A DNA stretch of 64,000 nt from Bog-756 sp963725275 (lineage in GTDB: Bacteria; Actinomycetota; Acidimicrobiia; Acidimicrobiales; RAAP-2). Below the pieces are notes generated by a model. It searched no databases and was not told where the DNA came from. It worked only from the letters and a program-made list of their open reading frames with translations. The stretch covers positions 28,950 through 92,949 of the forward strand of contig CAVRXS010000002.1 in assembly GCA_963725275.1 (NCBI GenBank), read 5' to 3'. Within the stretch, counting starts at the first letter, position 1. Each line of letters starts with the position of its first letter. The position numbers and the translations under genes are program-made. This document shows, in pieces, positions 8,691 to 17,688 of this stretch.

Positions 8691-9965
8691 GTGCAAAGGC
8701 GCGGTTTGTCAGAAGATCACAGAGAGAGCCGGGGCATTGGGCGACGGACCCATGGTGCAAGCGAATGCGGTGGGAAGGTAGAGCGGAAGCACAGCACTGG
8801 TACTGGCACGACGGGGCGTTGGCGCCTCAGCGGTGCACTCGTCGCTGCCCTCGGCGTGGCGCTGCTCCTTCTGGCCATGCCATCGACCGCCGGGGCCACT
8901 GGGTCGTGGTCCATCGTCACCAGCGTCAACAAGGGGGCAGGCGGCGATGGGATCAATACCGTGGCCTGTCACACCAGCACCTCCTGCGAAGCCGTGGGGG
9001 CCTATTTCACGGCAAGCCATGTGAAGCGCACCATGGCCCAGTCCTGGAACGGCACATCGTGGGCGACACAGTCGACCCCCAACAATGGCGCAGGGGACAA
9101 CGATCTCGTTGGGGTCGCTTGTGTCACGAGCACTTTGTGCAAAGCGGTTGGCTACTTCGTCAACGGCAGCAGCGTCGACAGGACCCTCGCCGAGTCCTGG
9201 AATGGCACGGCCTGGACGATCATCCCAATTGCCGACAACGGGGCAAATACGAACTACCTCTACGACGTGTCCTGCGTCTCGTCGACCAACTGTAAGGCTG
9301 TCGGGTATTACATCAACGCCAGCAGCGTCCAGAAGACACTCATCGAGTCCTGGAACGGGTCTACGTGGTCACTCATGACGAGTCCAAACGTTGGGACCGG
9401 CACAAACTACCTGCGGCGGGTGTCGTGTTTCTCGGCCTCCTCCTGCAAAGCTGTCGGGGACTATCAGAGCGGCACGATCACGAAGACGCTCGTCGAGTCC
9501 TGGAACGGATCCACGTGGTCGGTCACGTCCAGCCCGAATATCGGAGCGGGAAGCAACATTTTGTTCGGGGTCTCGTGCTTTGCTGCCACCTCGTGCAAGG
9601 CCGTCGGTAACTACGACAATGCCTCCAACCTGGAGCGGACCCTTGCCGAATCGTGGAACGGTACGTCGTGGACGGTCGTCTCCAGTCCGAACGAGGGAAC
9701 GGGCGTCGACTTCCTCAACAACCTGTCGTGCACCTCTTCGTCGTCATGTCAAGCGGTCGGAAGCTACGTGAACGGTAGTTCGGTCAACCAGACGCTTGCC
9801 GAGGGCTGGAACGGAACGAGCTGGTCGGTGGAGTCGACACCCGATGCAAGTGCCAACACGAACTATCTCTTCAATGTCACGTGCAACGGCGCACTGTGCA
9901 AAGCAGTCGGCGACTACCTCAACGGAAGCTCCATCCCTCAGACGCTCGTCGAGTCGCACAGCTGA
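8691..9965 (+). CDS. Secreted protein with seven Cys-x-x-AVG repeats
   Basis: This 424-residue protein starts at a GTG with an excellent ribosome-binding site (AAGGGAGG, about 8 nt upstream), which justifies a long basic N-region of about 46 residues before the signal peptide core (ALVAALGVALLLLAM, cleavage near TAGATG). The rest is seven repeats of about 48 residues, each with a Cys pair followed by AVG (for example VSCVSSTNCKAVG) and then a segment like TLAESWNGTSW. Seven short repeats suggest a beta-propeller, perhaps with one disulfide per blade. Function is unknown; it may bind surface glycans or be structural. The partial gene at 1-827 has the same design. Confidence 0.88.
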   Translation: MQRRGLSEDHRESRGIGRRTHGASECGGKVERKHSTGTGTTGRWRLSGALVAALGVALLLLAMPSTAGATGSWSIVTSVNKGAGGDGINTVACHTSTSCEAVGAYFTASHVKRTMAQSWNGTSWATQSTPNNGAGDNDLVGVACVTSTLCKAVGYFVNGSSVDRTLAESWNGTAWTIIPIADNGANTNYLYDVSCVSSTNCKAVGYYINASSVQKTLIESWNGSTWSLMTSPNVGTGTNYLRRVSCFSASSCKAVGDYQSGTITKTLVESWNGSTWSVTSSPNIGAGSNILFGVSCFAATSCKAVGNYDNASNLERTLAESWNGTSWTVVSSPNEGTGVDFLNNLSCTSSSSCQAVGSYVNGSSVNQTLAEGWNGTSWSVESTPDASANTNYLFNVTCNGALCKAVGDYLNGSSIPQTLVESHS

Positions 9966-9994
9966 ACGTCGCGGGGACCGGACCGGTATTCGAC

Positions 9995-10023
9995 CGGATC
10001 TGGGCAGCCACTGCCCAGATCCG
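9995..10023 (+). terminator. Hairpin terminator after the repeat-protein gene
   Basis: A perfect 13-bp stem, CGGATCTGGGCAG against CTGCCCAGATCCG, with a 3-base loop lies 30 bases after the stop at 9965. There is no T-tract, which is usual for high-GC actinobacteria. Confidence 0.75.
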
Positions 10024-10211
10024 ATCGTTCACCGGCGTCTCGACCAGACAGCATGTCGGCGTTGATGGTCGAGAGTCCCATCAGCGTTCCGCCGACCGCC
10101 ACTGGGTTTCCGCTCTCACGATTCGGCGTGTTCCGCGGAGGATCGGGTACCGTTCAATGACTCGTCCTTGCAACCGCGTGTCTCGAGGCGGCAGGCCGGA
10201 GGAGAACACCC

Positions 10212-10481
10212 ATGGCGAAGCTCACGCTGGACCTGCACGACATCTACAACCGAGGTGAGGATATCGATCGTGCCCTACGGGCCATCATCGATGAGGCGAT
10301 CGAGAAGAAGATCCGGCTGATCGAGATCATCCCGGGAAAGGGGAGCGGGCAATTGAAGAAGCGGGTGCTGCGCTTCCTCGATCGGAAGGACATCAAGGCG
10401 TTGTATGACCGGGTCGAGAAGGACTCGCACAACTTCGGGCGGGTCTTCGTCCACCTTCGACCGAAGGAGAAGGCGAGCTGA
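10212..10481 (+). CDS. Smr-domain protein
   Basis: This 89-residue protein is a stand-alone Smr (small MutS-related) domain. It shows the N-terminal LDLHDIY motif (the LDLH signature) and GKGSGQLKKRVLRFL, the glycine loop of the nucleic-acid cleaving domain, and ends with GRVFVHL. Smr domains are nicking endonucleases or RNases associated with recombination or ribosome rescue; the role of short actinobacterial versions is not established. GGAGG lies upstream of the ATG. It is a single gene. Confidence 0.85.
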   Translation: MAKLTLDLHDIYNRGEDIDRALRAIIDEAIEKKIRLIEIIPGKGSGQLKKRVLRFLDRKDIKALYDRVEKDSHNFGRVFVHLRPKEKAS

Positions 10482-10547
10482 GATCCAGGCGTGCGAGGGC
10501 ATCGGCCGTCGAGGAGAGGTCGGAGGCATCGAACAGTGACCGTGTCC

Positions 10548-11981
10548 CTAACCGCTTGAGGCAACCTTCCCCAGGAATGGTATGAGCCTGTCGAAGAAGG
10601 CATTGTCGGGGTAGGCCCCGGCCGGGTCGTTGTGAGAGTAGGTGCTCTGGTAGTTCGCCAGGGTGAGGTTGCTCGGAGGGATACCCGACTGCTGGGCCAG
10701 GATCTGGGCGTCCTGTGGCACGGACGCTCCGCCGAGGCGTGCACCAAAGGCGTAGATCAGGAGGTCCTTCGGGAGGTTGTGGCCCATGGTCGCGTCCACG
10801 TCGAGCACGCTCTGGGCCGGATTGGCGTTCCCGTTGTCCACGGCGCCCGTGTCATCCGTCAGACGTTGAGGGAAATACCACTCCGTGCCGTTGGCGTTCT
10901 GGATTCCCTCACCCGAGAACATCGTCGCAAAGCGGTCGATCGGCGTGAGAGCTCCAGAGCCGTTCCAGCCGTGAATGGGGCCTTGTGCGGCGATGCCCTG
11001 GCCGAGGTGTGCCTGGGCTGCGAGCAAACTCGACGGCGAAGTCGACGCGTTGAGCGCGTATCCGTACTGACCCAGATTGGTGACGCGTACCGAGGGAACG
11101 ATATCTGGAGGCAAGAGTCCCGACGTCTGGCCCAAGGAGGGGGCGTTCGGGTCCAGGAGGGCAGATGCTGCTCCCGTCGCCTCGAACAATCCGGCGTACG
11201 GAGCCAGAATCCCGCCAAAGGCGAGCCATGGGCTGGCATTCGGGATCTGGAGCGCTTGGAGTGCCTGGGTCGCGTCGTGAGCGCTTGTCGGGGTCGAGGT
11301 GCTACCACCATCGATGTAGACGAGGCCCGCCAGCTGATCGGCACCGGCGTGCCCGTCGAAGTCCCAGGTGGCGTACGCGGTGACCACCGATCCGCCGAGC
11401 GAGTGACCACCGAGCACGACCTTGCCGCCGAGTTCCTTGGCGGCGCCGATCACCACATGCAGGTCCTGGACCGCGACATTCATTCCCCACTGCGACGCGA
11501 ATTCGACGGTGGAATTCGCGACGGGTTGGTAGTGATCGGTGATGCTCGGGTTCTTCAGATAGCCGAGGTAGTAATTGAACAGTTGCGTCGATGTGACCTT
11601 GTTCTCCTTGTACAAGTTGAGCTCGGACTGGTCCTCGAGGAGGTTCTCCCGACGTTCGACGGCCCAGACCTGCCAGCCACTGGTGTTCGAGACGATCCAT
11701 TTGGCAAGGGGTACGAAGTAGGCGGCGGCGGCGGAGGTACCCGGCTCGAGCACCAGGACATTCTTGGCACTGCTCGGTCCGACCTTGATGACCCCGACCT
11801 TGTTGTACCGAGCCGGGGTGCCAGGAGCGGCGTAGCTCTGCATCCAGGTGACGCTCAACGTTCCGGCCGACGACGGCACGGAGGTTGCTGTCGGCGAGCT
11901 GGCACCGCAGCTCGAGAGGGCCAAGGTGAAGGACACGGCGACGATCGTGACAACTGCAGGGCGGCGGATCGAGTTGAGCAT
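10548..11981 (-). CDS. Alpha/beta hydrolase lipoprotein
   Basis: The 477-residue exported hydrolase has a signal peptide ending at lipobox LSSC (Cys about residue 25) and a Ser/Thr-rich linker. The serine hydrolase core includes VLVLEPGTSAAAAYF (oxyanion region), the nucleophile elbow GGHSLGGS (about residues 191-198) and GLVYIDGG. A His in YSHNDPAGAYPDN near the C-terminus could complete the triad. The substrate is unknown, probably an ester outside the cell. The long open frame on the opposite strand is a GC-driven shadow. Confidence 0.85.
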   Translation of the reverse strand: MLNSIRRPAVVTIVAVSFTLALSSCGASSPTATSVPSSAGTLSVTWMQSYAAPGTPARYNKVGVIKVGPSSAKNVLVLEPGTSAAAAYFVPLAKWIVSNTSGWQVWAVERRENLLEDQSELNLYKENKVTSTQLFNYYLGYLKNPSITDHYQPVANSTVEFASQWGMNVAVQDLHVVIGAAKELGGKVVLGGHSLGGSVVTAYATWDFDGHAGADQLAGLVYIDGGSTSTPTSAHDATQALQALQIPNASPWLAFGGILAPYAGLFEATGAASALLDPNAPSLGQTSGLLPPDIVPSVRVTNLGQYGYALNASTSPSSLLAAQAHLGQGIAAQGPIHGWNGSGALTPIDRFATMFSGEGIQNANGTEWYFPQRLTDDTGAVDNGNANPAQSVLDVDATMGHNLPKDLLIYAFGARLGGASVPQDAQILAQQSGIPPSNLTLANYQSTYSHNDPAGAYPDNAFFDRLIPFLGKVASSG

Positions 11982-12142
11982 GTGCAGGGGTTATCACCGA
12001 TCGGGTGGGTCAGACAAGGATCGGCCCGAAGTCCGAAGCGGGCGCATCAGGTGAAGCCGCTCGGTAGGTCATCCCTGTTGCGTGAAGGGAAGGGGATTCA
12101 GCTCCTGCCGCTTCGGCCGAATCGAGGGACGCGGGTTGCGGT

Positions 12143-13930
12143 TCAGCCTTCCGCTGGTCCGGCGGTGCCACGCCGCCTCGCGTGCCGCAGCCTTCGGCGT
12201 GCAGACGGCGCAAGTGCCAGTCCACCGACGGCCAAGGGTGGAGCACCGCCGTATCCGAGACGGCCGAGCGCAGAGCCTCCCGACGATCCCGATGGGCACC
12301 AGGGGTTCGTCGGCACACCGGCGCACGGATTCGGCATGCTGGGCAGGGAGGTCGGCAGCGGGCGCATGGTGACCGCTGTCTGGATCTTCGGGTAGCTGGC
12401 ACCGGGCGGGCAGCTGCCGAACCCGGTGTCGCAGAGGACCTGGCCGAGGAGAGCGCCGCCCGTGTTTGCGGCCGTCGTCAGCGTTCCATCGCAGGTGGGC
12501 TGGACCTGTTCCAGGTTCGCCGGCGCGCTGCCGTTTGGAGCAGTGTTCCCGGAGAAGCAATTCCGCGGCTCACCGGTGCCGAGGGTGATCTGGCCGAAGT
12601 CGCTGTTCGTGGGGTTGCCGAAGTACCCGTCGTGCGTGAAGGTGTTGTCGATCAGTGCATCGCCCTGAGGGTCGAAGACGCAGCCGAACGCCGACTCCTC
12701 GAACCCACCTGACCCCTTGCATGTCTGGCCCATCACCGGCGTCCCCGAGTCGGGGTAGGGCACGAACAGGATGCCCCACGCCCCGTTGTCGTGGAACGAA
12801 TTGTCCTTGATCGTGTCGTTGCGCCCACCGGAAACGGTCATGCCCGTGCCGATGGGTCCCGCCGCGGCGCTGCCCGATGCCGGGACGTCACCGTTGTTGT
12901 TGTCGTGAACGTCGTTGTGGATGAAGACCCAGCACGAGTGCGTCCCGGTGGTGGCGCTGGTACCCCCGCTCGGGCATGCACCGTTCTGGGGTGCTGGGGG
13001 GTCACCACTGATGGCCGAATTGGTGTCGAGACCGTCCTGGTTGTGGTCGAATTGCGAGTTTTCGATGAGGATCTTCCCGCCTGAGTTGGTTCCCGAGTAC
13101 CCGAGCGCGCTGTACTCGAACCAGGCGTGGTCGACGGTCGCATCGCACGCTTGGTGGCAGGCGCCGATGTACGCACCCGAATCGTTCATGTTGCTTGCGT
13201 AGAGCTGATCCCACACCCCGGGCCCGGACGAGTTGGAGGAGAAGATCCCGTATGTTGCCGCGGTGGACTCGCCGCCGAAGTATGTGGACGTTGCGGTCAG
13301 ATAGTGGCCCGAGTAACCCGTCAAGCCGATGTCTCCGGTGGAGGCCCCGCCGTTCCACCAGATCTCGTTGCCGGACTCGCCGGCGCCGCCGAGGAAGTTG
13401 CAGGCCGTCAGGTTGTCGATCGACACGCCGCCCGCCTTGAAGGCGACGATGCCGTTGCGTCCGTACGGCTTGCCGTTCGAGTCCGTGATGCCGAACTCCT
13501 GGTCCGAGGGGTTCGCCGAACACTGCGACGCGCCGGGCTTGGTGCCGTCCACAACCACGGTGTTGCGATCCATCCCCCGCAGGTGGAGGTCGGGCGTGGT
13601 GATGAGGACTCCACCGACGCCGCCTTCGTTCATCTCGGTCGCAGTCGGGGTCTTCTGCAGGTCTGCGGTCTCGTGGTAGTCGCCCGGCGCGATCAGGATC
13701 CAGTCGCCCTCGTGCGCGGCGTTGACAGCCGCCTGGATCGAGGTGAACTGGCCCGACTTGCCGTGGTACGTACCGACGAGGAGCACAGTCGCTGTCGTGG
13801 TCGGAGACGAGGAAGAGCACGCCGACAGGATCCCGCCGAGCAGTACGACCATCCCCGCCACAACCACGATCCTGTTCACCCGTGGCGGGCGAACTCCCGA
13901 CGTTCTCACAGGGGTCTCCCGTTTCGCCAT
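12143..13930 (-). CDS. Right-handed beta-helix lipoprotein
   Basis: This is a 595-residue protein. The ATG at 13930 is chosen because a signal peptide with lipobox LSAC follows about 30 residues later; the upstream extension looks non-coding. After the signal comes YHGKSGQFTSIQAAVNAA, the usual opening of parallel beta-helix (pectate lyase-like, NosD-like) proteins, then many Asn/Gly-rich helix turns such as ILIENSQFDHNQDGLD and IHNDVHDNNNGDVPA. The C-terminus has a Pro/Ser-rich linker, a weakly hydrophobic segment and a basic tail, perhaps a second anchor. It probably binds or cleaves polysaccharide, but no catalytic residues can be assigned. Confidence 0.82.
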   Translation of the reverse strand: MAKRETPVRTSGVRPPRVNRIVVVAGMVVLLGGILSACSSSSPTTTATVLLVGTYHGKSGQFTSIQAAVNAAHEGDWILIAPGDYHETADLQKTPTATEMNEGGVGGVLITTPDLHLRGMDRNTVVVDGTKPGASQCSANPSDQEFGITDSNGKPYGRNGIVAFKAGGVSIDNLTACNFLGGAGESGNEIWWNGGASTGDIGLTGYSGHYLTATSTYFGGESTAATYGIFSSNSSGPGVWDQLYASNMNDSGAYIGACHQACDATVDHAWFEYSALGYSGTNSGGKILIENSQFDHNQDGLDTNSAISGDPPAPQNGACPSGGTSATTGTHSCWVFIHNDVHDNNNGDVPASGSAAAGPIGTGMTVSGGRNDTIKDNSFHDNGAWGILFVPYPDSGTPVMGQTCKGSGGFEESAFGCVFDPQGDALIDNTFTHDGYFGNPTNSDFGQITLGTGEPRNCFSGNTAPNGSAPANLEQVQPTCDGTLTTAANTGGALLGQVLCDTGFGSCPPGASYPKIQTAVTMRPLPTSLPSMPNPCAGVPTNPWCPSGSSGGSALGRLGYGGAPPLAVGGLALAPSARRRLRHARRRGTAGPAEG

Positions 13931-14282
13931 GCGTGCACCCGTGCTCTCTGTGTCGGCTCCGTGGCTGTCGGAGGGGACGCCCACAGACCTCGACACCGGA
14001 TCGCACGCGAGCCTGCAGCCGGGATCCCACTCCCTTGCGACCGGCGACAGCGTAGCAATCCGTCTGCGCTCGGCGCTCGAGCGATCGGAACCCGCTCGGC
14101 AGTCCGAGGGAGCGGGGTCCCTGCACGACATCCGAAGGTCCGCATCCTCCTCAACCAGGGCTTCGGGTCGACCGGGATGGATCCCTCTCAGCCCTGCCCG
14201 GATCGTGAATGAGACCGCACCCTCACGGTGCTGTTTTCGGGCTGCCGGATGTCTGCCGACGCCACGACGTCCTGACGCAGTC
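13931..14282. other. 352-base gap without a recognisable gene
   Basis: The flanking genes are tandem on the minus strand. Frames crossing this gap on both strands lack recognisable domains. It presumably contains the promoter of the beta-helix gene. Confidence 0.5.
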
Positions 14283-15569
14283 CTACGAGACAGGACCGGA
14301 AGTCACGATATTCGAGTTGACCTTGTAGGTCTGACCCGGACCCCACGCGGTGACCGAGACCTCGATGGTTGCACCCACGGGCACAGATGTCGGTATGCCC
14401 TGAACATAGGGAGACCAGTCGCCGTTGGCGCTGATGGTGATCGCGCCGTTCTCCAGGGTGCCCGATGAGCTCTGGTAATTCCACCCGATGAAGAGGGTTC
14501 CGGATGCCCAGGTACCCGCACCGAAACCGCCCCCGTCGGAGACGGTCATGGTCGAGCCGCGCTGCGGGCTCGTGGGACTGATCGTCGGCGTGATGGAGGA
14601 ACCGGTGATTTCCATGGCCACCGGCGCAAACGCATGGGTCGTCTTCCACTGAGGTCGATTGCCCGGGATGCCGGCAACACAATCGACCTGGAAGGAATAG
14701 CTGCCGGCCGAAGCCGACCGGGCCGTCTGCTCCCAGAAGTCATAGGTGCCGGACGAGAAGGTGTCTTCTCCGCTGGACAGTTCGCTCGGTGCCGTCACGT
14801 CGATGCCGAGGTCTTCGTCCCTCGCGGGGCAGGTCACGGCGAACTCCGTCGCGAATCCGGCGGGGCCGGATGTCGAAGCCATGGCTGTCAGCGTCGGTTG
14901 GATCGATGAAATGGGCGAGTGGATGACGCCGATGACGCTGTAGGTCCGGCCTGCGGAACTGGGGGCCGTGACCGTTCCATGGCTGATCGACACGTCGCTC
15001 TGAACGGTGGCATCGCTGGGGCCGCCGGTATTCTGGCTCACCGTCGTGACGGTGCCGTTGCCGGCCGCCTCACTGTCGTTCACCACCAGCACGACGGCCC
15101 CGTTCGCGGTGCCGTCGTGAAAGACGTCGACATCGACGACATCACCCGGCCCGAGATGAGAGACCGAACCGTTGGCCTGTTTCGTGAGGTTGGACGGCGC
15201 GTCAGCGTAGAAGGTCGAGCCCGGACTGCCTGCCCATGTCGTCTTGATCCAGCCTTTCGTCAGATACAGCCGATTGATCAGCTCTGTTCCCTGCCATTTC
15301 TGGCCGGTCCTGACCCCGTTGACGTAGTTGTAGGCGACACCGCCAGGTTTCGCGCAGTCGGTGCCGGTACCTTGATAAGTCCCATTGCTGTAGACGTCGA
15401 CGCCCGAGCCTCCGAGCCACTCGGTGGTGGGCAGGAGGACCGTTCCGCAGGGGCCCGGAGCTTCGGCACCCGCTGTCGATGCGCCGAAGAACGTTCCGGA
15501 TACGGGAGCACCGACGATGATCGCGGTTGCGAGTACTCCTACGAGCCCACCAACCACTGCTCGTTTCAC
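14283..15569 (-). CDS. Secreted CHAP-like protein lacking the usual catalytic residues
   Basis: The 428-residue protein has a signal peptide (MKRAVVGGLVGVLATAIIVG, cleavage near AGAEA). Residues about 40-185 follow the layout of a CHAP amidase domain: GSGVDVYSNG, ELINRLYLTKGWIKTTW, then GPGDVVDVDVF and VVLVVNDSEAAGNG. Where active relatives have Cys before ELVNR and His before VLVVND, this protein has QGTELINR and NGAVVLVV, so the Cys and His appear lost. The C-terminal half is Ser/Thr-rich beta structure. It may bind but not cleave peptidoglycan; this is inference from motif comparison by eye. Confidence 0.65.
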   Translation of the reverse strand: MKRAVVGGLVGVLATAIIVGAPVSGTFFGASTAGAEAPGPCGTVLLPTTEWLGGSGVDVYSNGTYQGTGTDCAKPGGVAYNYVNGVRTGQKWQGTELINRLYLTKGWIKTTWAGSPGSTFYADAPSNLTKQANGSVSHLGPGDVVDVDVFHDGTANGAVVLVVNDSEAAGNGTVTTVSQNTGGPSDATVQSDVSISHGTVTAPSSAGRTYSVIGVIHSPISSIQPTLTAMASTSGPAGFATEFAVTCPARDEDLGIDVTAPSELSSGEDTFSSGTYDFWEQTARSASAGSYSFQVDCVAGIPGNRPQWKTTHAFAPVAMEITGSSITPTISPTSPQRGSTMTVSDGGGFGAGTWASGTLFIGWNYQSSSGTLENGAITISANGDWSPYVQGIPTSVPVGATIEVSVTAWGPGQTYKVNSNIVTSGPVS

Positions 15570-15789
15570 GCCACTGACGGTAGCCCGATGTCAATTGGAT
15601 CGAAAGTGATAGGAATACGAGAGAACAGCTCAGGAATCGACCGGATAGGACCACCGCGGTGACCAGCGGAACAGTCGTGACCGGGCGGCCAGACGATGCC
15701 GGCCCCGTGGCCCACCGGATGGGCGCTGAACGGGAGATGTGTGCCGCGCCGCCGTACTCTGGGGCAGTGGGCAGCACGACGGGCTCCGG

Positions 15790-16458
15790 ATGAGCAGGTT
15801 CGTCCTCGTCCCGGGCTCGGGCGGTTCCTCGTGGTACTGGCATCGGGTGGTACCGCTCCTCGAGGCATCGGGCCATGAGGCCGTCCCGGTGGACCTCCCC
15901 GGGGACGACCCGAAAGCCGGGCTGGAAGAGTACGTACGGGTCGTGCTTCGCACGATCGAAGATCAGGGCGAAGTGGTCTTGGTCGCCTCCTCGCTCGGAG
16001 CATTCGTCGTCCCACTTGTTGCCGAGCGGACTGCGGTACGAGCGATCGTGCTGGTCAACGGGATGATCCCGTTGCAGGGAGAGACGGCAGGGGAGTGGTG
16101 GGACAACACCGGTGCCGTCGACGCCCGCGAGACGGCCGCGACATCGGGTGACTACCGATCGGAGTTCGACCCGACCACGTACTTCCTCCACGACGTGCCG
16201 GAAGAGGTGATCGCAGACGGTGCGTCACACCAACGTGAGGAGTCCGAGGCCGTGTTCGCGTCGATCTGTGACTTCATGTCGTGGCCGAGGGTTCCGATTT
16301 CGGTCGTCGCGGGTCGGGACGACCGATTCTTTCCATGTGCATTCCAGCGTCGCGTCGCCCTCGAGCGGTTGGGGATCGAGGTCGACGAGCTCCCCGGGGG
16401 TCACTTGATCGCCCTATCCCAACCAGACGAGTTGGCGGGCTATCTGATCTCGATCTGA
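15790..16458 (+). CDS. Alpha/beta hydrolase
   Basis: This is a 222-residue cytoplasmic hydrolase starting at ATG 15790 (MSRFVLVPGSGGSSWYW), where the fold begins; the frame opens 51 bases earlier but that part is unlike the family. Elements are the oxyanion loop PGSGGSSWYWHRVVPLL, nucleophile elbow VASSLGAF, an Asp in VVAGRDDRFF and the His in PGGHLIAL. It resembles small methyl-esterase-like hydrolases (MenH/pheophorbidase type). It ends at a strong bidirectional hairpin facing the next gene. Confidence 0.85.
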   Translation: MSRFVLVPGSGGSSWYWHRVVPLLEASGHEAVPVDLPGDDPKAGLEEYVRVVLRTIEDQGEVVLVASSLGAFVVPLVAERTAVRAIVLVNGMIPLQGETAGEWWDNTGAVDARETAATSGDYRSEFDPTTYFLHDVPEEVIADGASHQREESEAVFASICDFMSWPRVPISVVAGRDDRFFPCAFQRRVALERLGIEVDELPGGHLIALSQPDELAGYLISI

Positions 16459-16482
16459 TCGCCACCGCTGTCGTCACACGCG

Positions 16483-16515
16483 CAACGTGGGAAGGGCGGA
16501 ACCCTTCCCACGTTG
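16483..16515. terminator. Bidirectional hairpin terminator
   Basis: A perfect 14-bp stem (CAACGTGGGAAGGG with CCCTTCCCACGTTG) and 5-base loop lies between two convergent genes ending at 16458 and 16532, so it can serve both. Confidence 0.85.
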
Positions 16516-16531
16516 GCGGCTCGCGGCGAGG

Positions 16532-16966
16532 TCAGCGCACGCGGTTGACTGCGCTGGTGAGGTACTTCGGCAGCACGGCCTCGATCTTCTGCGCCTGTGT
16601 CTGCGTGAGTGTGTGGCCGGTCACGGCCTGGGTGATCTTGGCGTCCGCGGCGCTGTCGAGCGCGTCGACCACGGTCTGCGGGCTCACGTTGTGCTCACCG
16701 GCCACCTCGGCGATGGACTTGCCCGAATGCAGCTCGCTCAGCAGCACCTGGGGCGTTACCCCGATGGTCTCGGCGCTGATGAGCGCACCCTCGTGGCGAA
16801 TCTCCACCCGGTGCGTACGGAGCCAGGCCCGGAGCGGTTGTTTCCCGGCGTGGGCTGTCCCACTGGCCGCTGCCGGCGGAGTGGCTGCGTATGCGGAGGT
16901 GCTGGCGGCAAGCCCGCCGAGGAGGGCGCCGGTGACGACGACGGGTGCAACGAACTTCTTCAACAT
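16532..16966 (-). CDS. Small secreted helical protein of unknown function
   Basis: This is a 144-residue exported protein with a signal peptide (MLKKFVAPVVVTGALLGGLA, cleavage near SAYAA). The mature part is helical and contains GVTPQVLLSELHSGKSIAEV, NVSPQTVVDALDSAAD and LTQTQAQKIEAVLPKYL, repeats of a short helix-turn-helix-like unit seen in exported actinobacterial proteins of unknown role. AAGGAGCC lies just before the ATG as ribosome-binding site. Confidence 0.78.
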   Translation of the reverse strand: MLKKFVAPVVVTGALLGGLAASTSAYAATPPAAASGTAHAGKQPLRAWLRTHRVEIRHEGALISAETIGVTPQVLLSELHSGKSIAEVAGEHNVSPQTVVDALDSAADAKITQAVTGHTLTQTQAQKIEAVLPKYLTSAVNRVR

Positions 16967-17222
16967 GACTGGCTCCTTGTGAGTGATGGGGGGGGTTATT
17001 CGTGTCGATGTGCACTGTGCAGGGAGAACATGAAGGATCCGTCTCCGGAATGTGAGGGTTCGGTGGGATTCAGCACCGCGGCACCGCTCGGAACGCAGTG
17101 TCGATGGCCCGACATCCGAGCCGGGAACGGTTGGGCCCGGTCTCGCGTCAGCCGGTCTTCGTCTCTACGGCCGAGAGGGGCGTCGACACCGGTGAGGATT
17201 GACGCCGAAGATCGCCGGACCG

Positions 17223-17399
17223 TCAGGTGGCGGGCTTTGTCCTTCGAGCGCGGAGTCGGTACGCGGCCTGCCGGCACGCAGGAGCGCAGTACTTGGCAGC
17301 GACGCCTCTTGTCACGACCTGATCGCAGTAGTGACAGCGGATCGCTCGCCGGAGGCGCCCTCGCTCGCCAGTCTTGATCGGGGACCGCAATCTGGTCAT
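17223..17399 (-). CDS. 58-residue zinc-ribbon protein
   Basis: A short intact frame begins at ATG 17399, immediately after an in-frame TGA, and ends TKPAT at 17225. Its core is IRCHYCDQVVTRGVAAKYC followed by APACRQAAYR, a C-x2-C ... C-x3-C zinc-binding arrangement. The very basic ends (RLRSPIKTGERGRLRRA, RLRARRTKP) suggest contact with nucleic acid. Small proteins with a CRQAAYRxRR tail are common in actinobacteria, but the function is unknown. A 12-bp inverted repeat lies directly upstream of the start codon. Confidence 0.72.
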   Translation of the reverse strand: MTRLRSPIKTGERGRLRRAIRCHYCDQVVTRGVAAKYCAPACRQAAYRLRARRTKPAT

Positions 17400-17401
17400 C
17401 G

Positions 17402-17433
17402 GTCACTCAGCGTAGTTCCTCACGCTGAGTGAC
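17402..17433. promoter_or_regulatory. 12-bp inverted repeat upstream of the zinc-ribbon gene
   Basis: GTCACTCAGCGT and ACGCTGAGTGAC are separated by 8 bases and start 3 bases upstream of the ATG at 17399. It could be an operator or a hairpin in the mRNA leader. The loop contains GAGGA on the minus strand, the only ribosome-binding-like sequence for the gene. Confidence 0.5.
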
Positions 17434-17688
17434 GCTGTAGTTGCTCTGGTGGCTGGAGATTTCGGCGATCCGGCAATCGTCCAGCGTGCACGCTTCCTGT
17501 GTCGACCGCTCACGGTGCATGGTTCACACACGCGTCACAGTGTGAACGATCTCGTCATCATCGCGCACTGTGTCGCCCGCCCCGGATGACGTGACTCGTC
17601 GGAGACCACAAGCGCTGCTGAGGACGGAAGCGGAGCTGCCGCGTCAGCACTCGGGTGGCGCCGTGGGGGCGCCAGAGAGGCGGGACTC
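17434..17688. other. Gap before the esterase gene, nothing recognised
   Basis: This 255-base stretch has no recognisable frame or RNA. It contains dispersed CACACGCGTCACAGTGTG-like partial symmetry around 17525-17545, too weak to call an operator. Confidence 0.35.

Noticed and set aside
10632..12395. Long plus-strand open frame (587 codons) opposite the alpha/beta hydrolase
   Set aside because: It lies antisense to a protein with clear motifs, is Arg/Gly-rich and has no domain; a GC-rich shadow.
17525..17545. Imperfect CACACGCGTCACAGTGTG symmetry as an operator
   Set aside because: The arms are short and mismatched and there is no gene start close enough.
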